This document shows positions 1 through 10,732 of a stretch of DNA of 64,000 bases, piece after piece. The notes under the pieces were generated by a model, which did no database searches, was not told the origin of the DNA, and was given only the letters and a program-made list of their open reading frames with translations. Each line of letters opens with the position of its first letter. The stretch's first letter is position 1. Origin of the DNA: Leptolyngbyaceae cyanobacterium (GTDB taxonomy: Bacteria; Cyanobacteriota; Cyanobacteriia; Cyanobacteriales; Aerosakkonemataceae); NCBI GenBank assembly GCA_036703985.1, contig DATNQN010000002.1, positions 53,235 to 117,234 of the forward strand, given 5' to 3'. A program made the position numbers and the translations under genes.

Positions 1-21
1 TTTTATAGATAAATTAGCTCC

Positions 22-1596
22 ATGTTCTTAGCAACTGTCAGTGAGGCTGCTACAATTGAAGCAAACATCAAACCATTCCTGTTAGTGCTTTTAGTTTCCT
101 TGAGCGTAGCGACACTCTCCCAAAGCATTAGCTGGTTTCGCCAAATACCCTACACACTACTATTGGTGATTACCGGGTTAGGTTTAGCTTTTATTGACGT
201 GCGTTTGGTTCATCTATCTCCCCAATTAATCCTGTTAATTTTTTTACCGCCACTGCTGTTTGAAGCTGCTTGGAATATGCAGTGGTCTTACTTAAAGCGA
301 GACTTAGTACCGATTAGCCTTTACGCTATCTTGGGGGTAGTGATTTCTGTTGCAGGTACGGCTTTTGCACTGTGGAAACTAGCAGGTATTTCCTTAGCAA
401 CTGCCTTATTAGTAGGTGCTAGTATCTCTGCTACAGATCCAGTTTCAGTAATTGCTTTGTTTCGAGAATTAGGCGTAGATAAACGCCTGTCTACCTTGAT
501 GGAAGGGGAAAGTTTATTTAATGATGGAATTGCTGTCGTAGCGTTTAGTTTTCTACTTAGTTTCTCCTTTGGTAATACGGAATTTTCGATCCCAGATCTT
601 ACGGCTGAATTCGTAAAATTTGTCGGAATTGGCATTGGAGTAGGCGTTTTTATTGGTTTTGCGATCTCCTATATTACCCAACGTTTCGATTTACCTTTTG
701 TCGAGCAATCAATCACTTTAATTGCCGCTTATGGTGCTTATATAATTGCCGAAGATTTGGGTGGTTCTGGAGTAATTGCGGTTGTCATTACTGGCTTAAT
801 TTTAGGCAATTTTGGCGCTCGTATTGGCATGAATCCGCGCACGCGGCTTGTAGTTACTGAATTTTGGGAATTTATCGCTTTTTTCCTAAATTCGATCGTG
901 TTTTTGTTGATTGGCGATCAAATCAGTTTTAGCGGTTTGGGGAAAAATATGGGGGCAATTGCGATCGCAATTGCCGCAGTAATCATCACGCGAGCAATCT
1001 CAGTTTACGGATTAGGCGCATTGTCCAATGGGGTAGCTAAATCAGAAATTACTCTTCCAGATCAAACCGTACTGTGGTGGGGAGGTTTAAGAGGTTCTGT
1101 ATCAATTGCTTTAGCATTAAGTATACCAATTGTTTTACCCGATCGAGAATCTACGATTGCGATCGTATTTGGAGTAGTGTTGTTTACCCTGTTAGTGCAA
1201 GGTTTAACCACTAAACCTTTACTTGAAAAATTGGGATTGCTAAAAAATCAAACCGAACGCCAGGAATATTTAGAAGCAATCACTCGTCGCGTTTCCCTTA
1301 ATCGAATTCTCAATCACCTATCCCAAGCAGTTATTCGTCCTCAAATTGAACCTGCATATTATCAGGAACTCACCACGCGGCTGCAAGAAGAAATCAACAA
1401 AGTTCAGGAAAAAATCGATCAACTATATAAAGAGCATCCGCAGCTACAAGAGTTTACCATTAATCAAGTTCACCAAGATATTGCAGCGATTGAAAATGAT
1501 ACCTATGCTGAGTTTGTGCGGAAGGGTTGGTTAAAGGAAGTACCCTCATCTATATTGTCAAATGTGTTGAAAGAAAGCAGCGTATTAGAACATTAA
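22..1596 (+). CDS. CPA1-family Na+/H+ antiporter (NhaP type)
   Basis: This 524-residue protein is probably a cytoplasmic-membrane sodium/proton exchanger for pH and salt homeostasis. Residues about 15-400 are almost continuous hydrophobic segments. The cation-binding core is visible: ATDPVSV with D139, and FNDG with N167-D168, the Asn-Asp pair expected of electroneutral CPA1 exchangers. The last 110 or so residues are hydrophilic and charged, forming a cytosolic tail without a recognisable TrkA or CNMP domain. The ATG at 22 is preceded by AT-rich sequence with no strong ribosome binding site, and the window edge cuts off most of the upstream region. Family assignment is firm; ion preference (Na+, Li+ or K+) cannot be read from the sequence. 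Confidence 0.9.
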   Translation: MFLATVSEAATIEANIKPFLLVLLVSLSVATLSQSISWFRQIPYTLLLVITGLGLAFIDVRLVHLSPQLILLIFLPPLLFEAAWNMQWSYLKRDLVPISLYAILGVVISVAGTAFALWKLAGISLATALLVGASISATDPVSVIALFRELGVDKRLSTLMEGESLFNDGIAVVAFSFLLSFSFGNTEFSIPDLTAEFVKFVGIGIGVGVFIGFAISYITQRFDLPFVEQSITLIAAYGAYIIAEDLGGSGVIAVVITGLILGNFGARIGMNPRTRLVVTEFWEFIAFFLNSIVFLLIGDQISFSGLGKNMGAIAIAIAAVIITRAISVYGLGALSNGVAKSEITLPDQTVLWWGGLRGSVSIALALSIPIVLPDRESTIAIVFGVVLFTLLVQGLTTKPLLEKLGLLKNQTERQEYLEAITRRVSLNRILNHLSQAVIRPQIEPAYYQELTTRLQEEINKVQEKIDQLYKEHPQLQEFTINQVHQDIAAIENDTYAEFVRKGWLKEVPSSILSNVLKESSVLEH

Positions 1597-1889
1597 GTAG
1601 ATAGGTGTGAAAAAACGAAGGTACATTTGTAGGGGCGGGTTTAGTGAAAGTGCTTGATATACAACCGTTTTATATCGAATAGAAAAAATAATGCTACAGA
1701 TCTCTCTCCCCATCCCCCCATCTCCCCACCTCCCCATCATTTATCTGTAGCAAACATTTGAGTATTCGATATTACTCGCTTATCTTACCCGCCCAGCCCA
1801 TATGCGTTTATTCATACCATCCTACTTAATACAATTTATTTAGAGGAGTAAGTAGGTAGGGATAAAAAATTGAAAACTGAATTGGTGTT
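1597..1889. other. convergent intergenic region with pyrimidine-rich repeat
   Basis: Two convergent genes end on either side of this stretch. Around 1700-1740 it holds a tandem C-rich tract built on CCCCATCT/CCCCACCT units, a kind of low-complexity repeat seen again near 17100 and 29250. I see no convincing hairpin terminator and no open reading frame. Confidence 0.5.
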
Positions 1890-3407
1890 CTAGAAATCGA
1901 AATAAATGTATGGTAAGGCTTCCTTAGGAGCAAATAACCAAACTGCATAAAGGCTAACTGGCACCAGCATAATTTTCACAGGCCAGCTTAACTGTAACTT
2001 CAAACCTCGATGCACGGCAAAAATTATCCCCATTCCCGCAAATATAGCTCCTAGCAATATACCTAATTGAAAGCGTTCTAAACCAAGTGTTTCTACATAT
2101 ACTTTTTGTGCAAACTGAGCATCTGCTTGATGTCCCCAAAGATGCTGAACTACCCAAGTAGCATCTTTCAAATTTGGTAATCGGAAAAAGATCCAAGAGG
2201 TAAATACCATCAATTGAGTTATTAACCAAGCTAACAAGATACCAGGTACGCTTTGCCACCAATTTTTTAGCTCAGAAAAACGATGAGATATGGCATCCGT
2301 GATTCGGTGAACTACTAACGCTAAGCCATGCAAAGCACCCCAAACAATGAATCCCCAAGCTGCACCGTGCCAAATTCCCGCAATCAACATTACTATTAAC
2401 AAATTGAAGCAGGTACGTAGCAAACCTTTGCGAGAACCACCCAAGGGGAAATATAAATAATTACGCAGCCAATCGCCTAAAGTCATGTGCCAGCGTCGCC
2501 AAAAATCAGCAATACTGGTGCTGAAATAAGGGAAATCAAAATTTTGAGGGAGATTCAATCCCAACAGGATCGCGCTACCGATCGCCATATCCACATATCC
2601 GCTGAAATCTAGATAAAGTTGCAGTGCGTAGGCAAATGTTGCCAACCACAAATCACCGCTTCCGGTACGCTGCAAATTGTCAAAACAAAGTTTAACGAAA
2701 ATTCCTAAATTATCAGCTAAAATCGCTTTTTTAACTGCGCCGCAAGCAATTAACCACAGTCCTTCTACAATTCTATTCGTATTGGGAAATTTGAGATTTT
2801 TCCATTCATTTTCTAAGTGATGGTATCTAGTAATCGGCCCTGAAATTAATTTTGGAAAGAAGAATTTGTACGCAGCGAAATTCAAAAATTCGCGAGTGGG
2901 GGGCGCTCCTCGATAAACATCTATTAGATAAGCTATACATTCAAAGGAAAAAAATGAAATCCCCAACGGTGCAATTAAATGAAGCCCCAACCAGTTTGCT
3001 TGTTGTTGCAGAACTGGCAAATCCAGTACAGCAGCAATTGAGTTTAAGAAAAATGGTATGTATTTAAACCCTAATAGTAACAAAACATTCAGGCCGATTC
3101 CCAACCATAAAATATTCTGGCGTCGTTTATCCCACTGAATTTGAAGAGTTTGCCATTCCTGGTTAGATAGTTGCCAATCAGAAGAACCCAATCTAGGTAC
3201 CGAGCGTTCTCCCAGCGCCAGTCCGAGCCGAAAATTAATTAAAGTGAGAACAACCAGTAATGGAATGAATTGATATTGGAGAGTAGTATAAAAGACTAAG
3301 CTCGCCACCAAAATTACCCATAACCGCCATTTTTCATTTTTAATCATCCAGTAGATGACCAGGCTAATTAATATAAATATGGCATAAAGAATGGAAACAA
3401 AATTCAT
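1890..3407 (-). CDS. MBOAT-family O-acyltransferase (AlgI-like)
   Basis: This 505-residue multi-pass membrane protein belongs to the membrane-bound O-acyltransferase family that moves acyl groups, typically acetyl, across the membrane onto polysaccharides. The AlgI/DltB signatures are clear: FWRRWHMTLGDWLRNY followed by YFPLGG, and GIWHGAAWGF with the near-invariant histidine. The gene lies 55 nt downstream of a large SGNH-domain gene on the same strand. That resembles AlgI-AlgJ/AlgX and PatA/PatB pairs, in which the MBOAT protein exports the acyl group and an SGNH enzyme transfers it to the glycan. The acceptor polysaccharide is unknown; an exopolysaccharide or cell-wall target is an inference. 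Confidence 0.9.
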   Translation of the reverse strand: MNFVSILYAIFILISLVIYWMIKNEKWRLWVILVASLVFYTTLQYQFIPLLVVLTLINFRLGLALGERSVPRLGSSDWQLSNQEWQTLQIQWDKRRQNILWLGIGLNVLLLLGFKYIPFFLNSIAAVLDLPVLQQQANWLGLHLIAPLGISFFSFECIAYLIDVYRGAPPTREFLNFAAYKFFFPKLISGPITRYHHLENEWKNLKFPNTNRIVEGLWLIACGAVKKAILADNLGIFVKLCFDNLQRTGSGDLWLATFAYALQLYLDFSGYVDMAIGSAILLGLNLPQNFDFPYFSTSIADFWRRWHMTLGDWLRNYLYFPLGGSRKGLLRTCFNLLIVMLIAGIWHGAAWGFIVWGALHGLALVVHRITDAISHRFSELKNWWQSVPGILLAWLITQLMVFTSWIFFRLPNLKDATWVVQHLWGHQADAQFAQKVYVETLGLERFQLGILLGAIFAGMGIIFAVHRGLKLQLSWPVKIMLVPVSLYAVWLFAPKEALPYIYFDF

Positions 3408-3462
3408 TATTGCTATTTGGTGATAATGGGTGGGTTATGAAGTTTTTTTGGTTGACCGAGGC

Positions 3463-6400
3463 TTATTTTTTAGGCCAAGGAATTAGGGGGTCTTGCGCTA
3501 ACCGATTTGAAACAGCAATCGCTCCATATCGGTTTAAGTGGCTGGGATCTGAGAAGTAATCATTGCGGTTAGGCCACAATTTACTCCAATTGCGGAATAT
3601 AAAATGCTGACCTAAAGAAAGCCGCAACATATACATTTCAAATTCTTGTTCGTGCTTCGTTCGCACGGGGTCTAAATATTCTGTAGTTAGTGGTAAGTTA
3701 ACGAATACGACGGGTATTTGGTTGGCTTGAGTGAATTGGAGAACTGATTCCAAAGACCCTATTTGGGGGCCAACCATTTGGAAATTGTTATAGTCGTTGT
3801 CGTAAGTTCCACTTACTTTAGGATGTTTTTGATAATAATTGGTGGGATTAAAACGCAGGGTAATCGGTACGAATCCACTCCAGTTATTTAACTGTTTTTC
3901 AGTGGGAGATGGAGTTTTGGCTAAGGTTTTTGGTTGGGAAAAATCGAAACTGTTGGCGAAGCGATCGCGCAGCATAGCTTGCAAGCGATCGCGTTCTTTG
4001 TAAGTCGAAGAAAGGTTGGCAAAAGAATTACTCAACCATTCATCAATGCTTTGTGCGTTAGTAGCTGCGCCCGGTGCGATCGGCGTAGCGGTAAAAGGTT
4101 CTAAATTATTATTTGGTTGACGAGCTAAATCGTTACGAGGGATAGCGCCGGCGACTAATTTTTTGTAGCCGGTGGAAGTAGCGATCGCATTATAAGTTAT
4201 ATCCGCTCGACCGCTATTAAAAGCACGCGCTCCATCTGCCCAAATTATCATTTTTGGCAATTGCTCGGGCGTCAAGCAACGTCTTAGCAATAAATCTACT
4301 ACTTGAGCAGTTGCCCCGTTGATGCCAAAGTTAAATATTTCTAAATTACCGTAACCTTGGCTAGCTAAGCTATTTTCTAATGCTTGGGGATCTACTCCCC
4401 GCAAAGCTCTGGAACTGCCTACGATCAGCACGTCCGGAGCGCCTTTAGCAGCTACTTGGTTTTGATAAATTACCAGCTTTTCGTTTAATTGACGATTATT
4501 GAAGCTGCCATAAGATGGCACTAGCTTGGGAAAGTTAGCGCTCGGATCGATATTATTTAAATTTACTTCCCCATCTCCCGGTTTAGTAAATTTCGATTCG
4601 TTGAATTCTTGATTATTTTGATTTGTTCTTTGTCTTAAAGAAACTTGGGGTAAATTAAAATCTTCGCCTTGATTATTTGCCGTTGGTGATGTGTCGCGTT
4701 CGGAAACATTTTCTGATTCTTTAGTGACGGAATCTGGTTCTAAAACTAATGCTTCTTTGGTTTGATTTAAATTAGGTCTGACGATTTGACCCAATACCAA
4801 ATCTAAACCCCAAGTCAGCATGATTCCAGCCGTACCCCAAACTAAAGCAACTTTTACTCCTTGGAAACTTGCTTTACCGGGTAAAGATAATAAATTCTGG
4901 CTTTTTTCGCTAGGCGTGAAAATTTGCGATCGCACTAACGTACTAGCCAGAGTTTGCATCATCCCGCTCCACGCCTTTTCCCAAGGCTGAGGATCGGTGT
5001 GGAAATCATCAATATGTTCGGTTAATACATCTGTTACCCGCGTGTCGATCGTTACATCATCTAGCTGCGCTTCTTCTAAACTGAGGTCATCGGTTTGCAC
5101 CTCAGCATAATCTTCGCTAGCGGCAAATTCGGGGGAAGTTTCTTCCCCTTGCTTATTTCTGCTGGTAAAATCAAGGCCGTAACTCCACAAGGGTTGTGTT
5201 TGACCGGCGCGACGACCGTAGATTCTCACCCCTGAAATATCGGGTATTTCCAATTGTCGCACGAACTTGGCGATCGGTTCGGTGACCGCTCTTTGAGCGG
5301 GACAAACGGGCGCATCTGCCATGATGTGGAGTAAGTCTTCTTTGCGACGTACTTGTACCCGAATGCCACCAGTTGCCAAACGCCAATCCATATCTGGATT
5401 GAGCAAGCGCCCCAATAAAAATACTAAAGCCGCTTCATCGCCTTGAGATGCTAGGGTAAGCGTAGAGGCGGCTAATTCTACTTGCTTGGTAGCTGGCAAA
5501 TTCAGCCATTCCACCCAAGCTGGCGGTGCCGATTCTGCTTCGTGTCCGTAAATAACGGCAGCTTGAATATTTCTAGGTGCGAGGGAGTTTAGCAATGGTA
5601 CGATCGCTTCCAATACCACTTGCTTGTCGGGTGCTTCCGTATCATTCGATTTTCGATCGCGATCCGATGAGTTGATGCTCATGCAAGAAATATGCAGGGT
5701 GGTTTCTTTGAGCACCGCTGATACTTCCGTATAAGGGCTAATTGCTTGATTGAGCAAACGGACAATTGCTTGTACGTCGCCCCATTTCGCCCACTCCCGA
5801 AGCATTTGTTCTGGAGGTGTCAGATCGATCCGTAACATCCAATCAGGAGTTTCTTCTCCACTCACCTGACTGATAATCACCGCATCTCGAAATCCTTTCA
5901 CCTGCAAATCCCTTAACTGCTGGGCGATGGGAGATGCTAGCAAAGAAGGATCGGGACTGTAAGCAGACTCGCAAAACACCCACAGGCGACGCTCTTTGAG
6001 AGTCTGATTGGCTAAGCCGTAGTGTAAATCGCGATCGTTTAGATTGTTTTGGTGATGGTGTTTCCTGCGAAGCGTTTTAGAAACTACCTTCACTCGAACG
6101 CCTAAAGATTTGAGGTTTTCGCCTAGATAGCGAGTAATTGCGTCCAGATTTCCTTGTCTAGCCCGATCGATTACCGATTCAGGCTCCAATATTTCTGCCA
6201 TTCTTCCAGGCATAGTTTCTTCCTGATTTCCTTCCAACGGGCTTAACGTTTTATCTGACATTTCCTCGATCCTGTTAGTTAAACCCGCCTTTTGAATGGT
6301 AGCCGTGTCTGTATAATCTGCGAAATCTTGGCCTAATTCGTAAAAATTAATGACTTCTGTCCAATCTGGGCGTTTTTGGCCAAAATTTCGCCCGTAGAGA

Positions 6401-6651
6401 AATATTTGTTCTATGACAGATTGACTCTCATCAGCAATCAAGTCATTAATATCTGTAGCACGCAGCGCTTGCACTAATTTAGCCTTCGCTGTTTGCCTGG
6501 GAGGAGACGTTCTACCTTCGCAAAGAATATGTAGTTTGTTTCCTTTTAATCGGACTCTGACTTGAATTGCGGCAATTCCAATTGCCTGTTCGACCCATTG
6601 GGTTAGGCTTAAGGAGTTGTTCGCCAGTAGGCGTTCATTGACTTTCACCAT
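3463..6651 (-). CDS. four-repeat protein with C-terminal DUF1574/SGNH hydrolase domain
   Basis: This 1062-residue protein has three parts. Residues about 14-103, 164-275, 286-386 and 395-494 are four divergent copies of a roughly 100-aa module with a V-x-V strand, a hydrophobic L-H-I strand, a long helix and an ending like IYG-x6-P-x-W. Residues 599-621 form one transmembrane helix, and an Asn/Gln-rich linker follows. Residues about 738-1060 form an SGNH/GDSL-type domain: VLIVGSSRALRG holds the candidate nucleophile (S746 or S747), FNFGINGAT the block III Asn (N778), and DPSHLN the block V Asp/His (D1035, H1038). I infer that it transfers acyl groups supplied by the adjacent MBOAT protein. 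With a single helix, the repeats are probably cytoplasmic and the catalytic domain periplasmic. The role of the repeats is unknown. Confidence 0.82.
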   Translation of the reverse strand: MVKVNERLLANNSLSLTQWVEQAIGIAAIQVRVRLKGNKLHILCEGRTSPPRQTAKAKLVQALRATDINDLIADESQSVIEQIFLYGRNFGQKRPDWTEVINFYELGQDFADYTDTATIQKAGLTNRIEEMSDKTLSPLEGNQEETMPGRMAEILEPESVIDRARQGNLDAITRYLGENLKSLGVRVKVVSKTLRRKHHHQNNLNDRDLHYGLANQTLKERRLWVFCESAYSPDPSLLASPIAQQLRDLQVKGFRDAVIISQVSGEETPDWMLRIDLTPPEQMLREWAKWGDVQAIVRLLNQAISPYTEVSAVLKETTLHISCMSINSSDRDRKSNDTEAPDKQVVLEAIVPLLNSLAPRNIQAAVIYGHEAESAPPAWVEWLNLPATKQVELAASTLTLASQGDEAALVFLLGRLLNPDMDWRLATGGIRVQVRRKEDLLHIMADAPVCPAQRAVTEPIAKFVRQLEIPDISGVRIYGRRAGQTQPLWSYGLDFTSRNKQGEETSPEFAASEDYAEVQTDDLSLEEAQLDDVTIDTRVTDVLTEHIDDFHTDPQPWEKAWSGMMQTLASTLVRSQIFTPSEKSQNLLSLPGKASFQGVKVALVWGTAGIMLTWGLDLVLGQIVRPNLNQTKEALVLEPDSVTKESENVSERDTSPTANNQGEDFNLPQVSLRQRTNQNNQEFNESKFTKPGDGEVNLNNIDPSANFPKLVPSYGSFNNRQLNEKLVIYQNQVAAKGAPDVLIVGSSRALRGVDPQALENSLASQGYGNLEIFNFGINGATAQVVDLLLRRCLTPEQLPKMIIWADGARAFNSGRADITYNAIATSTGYKKLVAGAIPRNDLARQPNNNLEPFTATPIAPGAATNAQSIDEWLSNSFANLSSTYKERDRLQAMLRDRFANSFDFSQPKTLAKTPSPTEKQLNNWSGFVPITLRFNPTNYYQKHPKVSGTYDNDYNNFQMVGPQIGSLESVLQFTQANQIPVVFVNLPLTTEYLDPVRTKHEQEFEMYMLRLSLGQHFIFRNWSKLWPNRNDYFSDPSHLNRYGAIAVSNRLAQDPLIPWPKK

Positions 6652-7149
6652 CAGGGCAACATTACCTGAGTTTTTTTGGAACAGTCATTTTGACTTGGTT
6701 GGTCGGGACAGAAATCCAGAGCCGCTCTAGATAAAGACGACAGGAATTATAGCCTGTTTGAGGATTAGTTTACCAGCAGAATAAAGAATCCCGCATAGGA
6801 AATTAAGAAGGATGAAGGATCCACTCTGAAGTAAAAAAATTTTTCTCATCTCTCCATTTCCCATCTTGGTAGGAGAAGTAGCGCTCAATTTCTGCTCGAG
6901 ATGCACGAAAAGTATTCGATAAATAAATTCAGCACGATCGTAGAGTTATCAGCCCAAATACATATAAGGGTCGAGTTATTTAGCTAAAATTAGGCACATA
7001 ACACACAATTATATAGAATGCAATACCCAGCCGATAAAATAGCCCCAATTGCCTAAAATCCTCTAACCTAAGAGACGTAAGTAGTCGAGAAGCAACTAAA
7101 TAATTTTGCATTTCAGTCGATCGATTTGTCACCTTATCCAAACATAACT
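6652..7149. other. divergent intergenic region, promoter-bearing
   Basis: This 498-nt AT-rich stretch separates the divergent SGNH-protein gene and the small membrane protein gene, so it must hold promoters for both. It contains a GGATGAA-type heptad remnant near 6810-6825. I found no stable hairpin, no RNA gene and no credible coding frame. Confidence 0.5.
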
Positions 7150-7374
7150 ATGCAATCAGATCAGCCGAATCAGCCGCCATTAGAAGCATCTAACCCATCC
7201 CAGGTTATAATTCCTTCAGAAATCCTGCTGGGCTTAGTAACAGCCCCTTTGCTTTTGGGCATATTGTGTGGTAAAGCTACACTGGAGTTCATGCAGTCCG
7301 TTGGGGAAGCAAGTGAGGAAGTATTTCGAGGCGATCGTTTGCCTGCGATTAAAATACCAGATAGCCCGCAGTAG
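7150..7374 (+). CDS. small hypothetical membrane protein
   Basis: From the ATG at 7150 this encodes 74 residues. An in-frame TTG at 7126 would add eight residues, but the ATG is preferred because the extra residues look like leader. The protein has a polar Pro/Gln/Asn-rich N-terminus, one hydrophobic segment (about residues 24-43, SEILLGLVTAPLLLGILCG) and a short charged C-terminus. It ends about 120 nt upstream of ppc on the same strand. I do not recognise a named family. The position and clean single-helix profile suggest a real cyanobacterial small protein. Confidence 0.6.
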   Translation: MQSDQPNQPPLEASNPSQVIIPSEILLGLVTAPLLLGILCGKATLEFMQSVGEASEEVFRGDRLPAIKIPDSPQ

Positions 7375-7414
7375 CTGAAGTCAAATTAAATACCTAGCTC
7401 GCTTCAGCAGGAAG

Positions 7415-7434
7415 TTAGTCTTCTAGAAGACTAA
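7415..7434. promoter_or_regulatory. perfect 20-bp palindrome upstream of ppc
   Basis: TTAGTCTTCTAGAAGACTAA is a perfect 10+10 palindrome, followed at 7435-7457 by a weaker TTAGTGG/CCACCTAA hairpin. It ends 59 nt before the chosen ppc start codon. It could be an operator, a 5'-leader structure or a terminator of the preceding small gene, but no T-run follows. Similar palindromes can also be dispersed repeats. Confidence 0.4.
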
Positions 7435-7493
7435 ATTAGTGGAACTAAACCACCTAAGATTCTTAATTATCCTTGCTCATCTACAAAAGACCT

Positions 7494-10400
7494 ATGAGTT
7501 CTTTACTCCACTCTAACGATCAAGCAATCAATCTTGCTTCCCCATCCGATCTATTTTTGCGCCATCGCCTCAAAGTGGTGGAAGACTTGTGGGAGTCTGT
7601 TCTCCTCTCGGAGTGCGGTCAGGAATTGGTAGATTTACTGAAGCAGTTGCGATCGCTTTGTTCCCCAGAAGGGCAGGCAACCGATGAGGGAAAAGCAGAA
7701 GTCTCTAAACTAATCGAAAACCTCGATATCAATGCTGCCATCCGAGCAGCTAGAGGCTTCGCTCTTTACTTTCAGCTGATTAATATTGTCGAGCAACACT
7801 ACGAACAACGAGTCCAACAAATCTCCCTGCGAATTACACCGGCACCGGAACGTGCCGATCCAGCACTGCGAGCATTTGCCAAACTAGATGAAGAATCCCA
7901 AGGTGGAGAGCCCGGAGCAGATTTACTAGAAAAACACTGGCAAGAAACTAACCTACAAAAACGAGAAAAAAGCACTTTTCAATGGTTATTCGTCAAATTG
8001 CGACAATTGAATATGCCGCCCCAAGCAATTCAAAGATTGCTCGATAATCTAGATATCCGCTTAGTATTCACCGCTCACCCCACCGAAATTGTTCGCCACA
8101 CCATTCGAGATAAACAGCGAAGAATTGCCAGTATATTGCAACAATTAGACGAAGTAGAAGAAAGTTCTCGTGCTTGTTATCTTAGTTTAGGAAATAACAA
8201 TTCACAACCAGCCAACATCGCCGAAGTTGCCGACGAATCGTGGGAAGGTTCCGCACTCAAAGAAGAATTAACCGAAGAAATTCGCTTGTGGTGGCGAACT
8301 GACGAACTCCATCAATTCAAACCTTCCGTATTAGATGAAGTAGACTATACCCTGCACTACTTCCAAGAAGTTTTGTTTGATGCCATCCCTCAACTTTATC
8401 ATCGTTTAGAGCGGAGTTTAAATAAAACTTTTAGTAATTTGCGTCCGCCCAGCAACAATTTTTGTAAGTTTGGTTCTTGGGTAGGATCGGATCGAGACGG
8501 TAACCCATCGGTGACCCCTGCAATTACTTGGCAAACCGCCTGTTATCAGCGCCATTTAGTATTAGAAAAGTACGTCAAATCAGTAGAAAAGCTGATCAAC
8601 CGCTTAAGTTTATCTTTGCACTGGAGCGATGTACTGCCAGAACTGCTAGAATCTCTGGAACAAAATAGATTGCAAATGCCAGAGGTGTACGAACAGCTAT
8701 CCATTCGCTACCGCCAAGAACCTTATCGTTTAAAGCTGGCATACGTGAAGAAGCGATTGGAAAACACGCGCGATCGCAATTGGCGGCTTTACAATAGCGA
8801 AGACGTACACCGGGAAAAACTCAAACAAAGTCACCCGGGTACTTACTATCAATCATCGTCCGAATTTTTAGCACAATTGCGATTAATTCAACGCAATTTA
8901 AAAGAAACGGGATTAACTTGCGGCGACTTAGATAACTTGATTTGTCAAGTAGAAATCTATGGCTTTAATCTCGCCCATTTAGATATTCGACAAGAAAGTT
9001 CTCGCCACTCTGACACCATTAATGAAATTGCCGAATATTTGCAAATTCTCCCCCGTCCCTACCAAGATTTATCAGAACGAGAAAGAATTGAATGGCTGGT
9101 ATCGGAACTGCAAACCAGACGACCTTTAATCGCTCCCGAACTGCCTTTTAGCCCTCAAACTTGCGAAACAATCGAAACATTTCGCACCGTTCGACTACTT
9201 CAGCAAGAATTTGGCTTGGAAGTTTGCCAAACTTACATTATCAGCATGAGCCATGAAGTAAGCCACTTGCTAGAAGTTTTACTCTTAGCAAAAGAAGCTG
9301 GTCTTTACGACCCTTCCACCGGAGAAGGTACTTTGCAAGTAGTTCCCTTATTTGAAACCGTGGAAGACTTGAAAAAAGCACCTTTTATCATGCAAACTTT
9401 GTTTGAATTGCCATGCTATCGGACAATGCTGGCTGGTGGCAAATTGTCAATGGCAAAACAAGCTTCTGGAGGAATGGCAGAACCAAATAACAAACAACCT
9501 GCTAACCTGCAAGAAGTCATGTTGGGTTATTCCGACAGTAACAAAGATTCCGGTTTCTTAAGTAGTAATTGGGAAATTCATAAGGCACAAAAAGCACTCC
9601 AAACAATAGCTGATAAATATGGAGTAGCCCTTCGCATTTTCCACGGACGGGGTGGTTCCGTGGGTCGTGGTGGTGGCCCTTCCTATGAAGCTATTTTGGC
9701 TCAACCCGGTCGCAGCATCAACGGGCGAATCAAAATTACCGAACAGGGCGAAGTTTTAGCTTCTAAATATTCTTGGCCGGAATTAGCTTTATATAATTTG
9801 GAAACCGTCGCTACTGCGGTCATTCAATCTAGTTTATTGCGAACGGGGTTTGATGATATCCAACCCTGGAATGAAATAATGGAAGAATTAGCGGCAAAAT
9901 CTCGCACCCATTATCGCGCTTTAATTTACGAAGAACCTGATTTTATCGATTTTTTCCATAGCGTCACACCAATTGATGAAATCAGCCAATTACAAATTAG
10001 TTCTCGTCCAGCCCGTCGTCGCAGCGGTAAAAAAGATTTAAGTACGTTGCGTGCGATTCCTTGGGTATTTAGTTGGACGCAAAGCCGCTTTTTACTACCA
10101 GCTTGGTATGGGGTTGGTACGGCTCTTCAAGAATTTTTAAATGAAGACCCCCAACAAAACTTGAAGCTGTTACGTTATTTCTATTACAAATGGCCTTTCT
10201 TCAAAATGGTCATTTCCAAAGTGGAAATGACCTTATCCAAGTCCGATTTACAAATTGCCCGTCATTACGTGCGTGAATTATCTACACCGGAAGATTTGCC
10301 ACGCTTTGAACGGGTATTTGAACGGATTGCCCAAGAATATTATCTGACTCGCGATTTAGTTTTAACTATTACCGATCACAAACGTTTGTTGGATGGTGAC

Positions 10401-10607
10401 CCAGAGTTGCAGCGTTCCGTGCAGTTACGTAACGGTAACATCGTACCGTTGGGATTTTTGCAAGTTTCGCTGTTGAAACGCCTGCGCCAAAGCAAAACGC
10501 AAGCTGCATCGGGAGTAATTGACTCTCGTCACAGTCGCGGCGAATTATTGCGGGGGGCATTATTAACGATCAACGGTATTGCTGCTGGAATGCGGAATAC
10601 TGGTTGA
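7494..10607 (+). CDS. ppc: phosphoenolpyruvate carboxylase
   Basis: The enzyme carboxylates phosphoenolpyruvate with bicarbonate to oxaloacetate, the anaplerotic step feeding C4 acids and amino acids. From the ATG at 7494 it has 1037 residues, normal for cyanobacteria; an in-frame TTG at 7473 would add seven residues not expected in the family. Signatures include [12 protein letters not shown] (catalytic His), [38 protein letters not shown] and the C-terminal AAGMRNTG. The N-terminus [14 protein letters not shown] lacks the phosphorylatable serine motif of plant enzymes, as is usual in cyanobacteria. Confidence 0.97.
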   Translation: MSSLLHSNDQAINLASPSDLFLRHRLKVVEDLWESVLLSECGQELVDLLKQLRSLCSPEGQATDEGKAEVSKLIENLDINAAIRAARGFALYFQLINIVEQHYEQRVQQISLRITPAPERADPALRAFAKLDEESQGGEPGADLLEKHWQETNLQKREKSTFQWLFVKLRQLNMPPQAIQRLLDNLDIRLVFTAHPTEIVRHTIRDKQRRIASILQQLDEVEESSRACYLSLGNNNSQPANIAEVADESWEGSALKEELTEEIRLWWRTDELHQFKPSVLDEVDYTLHYFQEVLFDAIPQLYHRLERSLNKTFSNLRPPSNNFCKFGSWVGSDRDGNPSVTPAITWQTACYQRHLVLEKYVKSVEKLINRLSLSLHWSDVLPELLESLEQNRLQMPEVYEQLSIRYRQEPYRLKLAYVKKRLENTRDRNWRLYNSEDVHREKLKQSHPGTYYQSSSEFLAQLRLIQRNLKETGLTCGDLDNLICQVEIYGFNLAHLDIRQESSRHSDTINEIAEYLQILPRPYQDLSERERIEWLVSELQTRRPLIAPELPFSPQTCETIETFRTVRLLQQEFGLEVCQTYIISMSHEVSHLLEVLLLAKEAGLYDPSTGEGTLQVVPLFETVEDLKKAPFIMQTLFELPCYRTMLAGGKLSMAKQASGGMAEPNNKQPANLQEVMLGYSDSNKDSGFLSSNWEIHKAQKALQTIADKYGVALRIFHGRGGSVGRGGGPSYEAILAQPGRSINGRIKITEQGEVLASKYSWPELALYNLETVATAVIQSSLLRTGFDDIQPWNEIMEELAAKSRTHYRALIYEEPDFIDFFHSVTPIDEISQLQISSRPARRRSGKKDLSTLRAIPWVFSWTQSRFLLPAWYGVGTALQEFLNEDPQQNLKLLRYFYYKWPFFKMVISKVEMTLSKSDLQIARHYVRELSTPEDLPRFERVFERIAQEYYLTRDLVLTITDHKRLLDGDPELQRSVQLRNGNIVPLGFLQVSLLKRLRQSKTQAASGVIDSRHSRGELLRGALLTINGIAAGMRNTG

Positions 10608-10678
10608 TCGATCGGTTTTTTGAGATTGGTCATTTGTCATTGGTAATAAAACTATAGATAAATGACTAAAGAAATCTC

Positions 10679-10716
10679 TAGTTTGTAGTAAGGACTTAAC
10701 TCCTTACTACAAACTA
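10679..10716. repeat. 16-bp-stem palindrome (TAGTTTGTAGTAAGGA family)
   Basis: TAGTTTGTAGTAAGGA at 10679-10694 pairs perfectly with 10701-10716 around a 6-nt loop. A heptad array (ATTGGTC ATTTGTC ATTGGTA) lies at 10625-10645. The hairpin sits between ppc and the next gene, 17 nt before its start codon. It lacks a T-run, so it is more likely a dispersed cyanobacterial palindromic repeat than a Rho-independent terminator, although it could stabilise the ppc 3' end. Confidence 0.6.
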
Positions 10717-10732
10717 TTAAATACAAGCAGAT

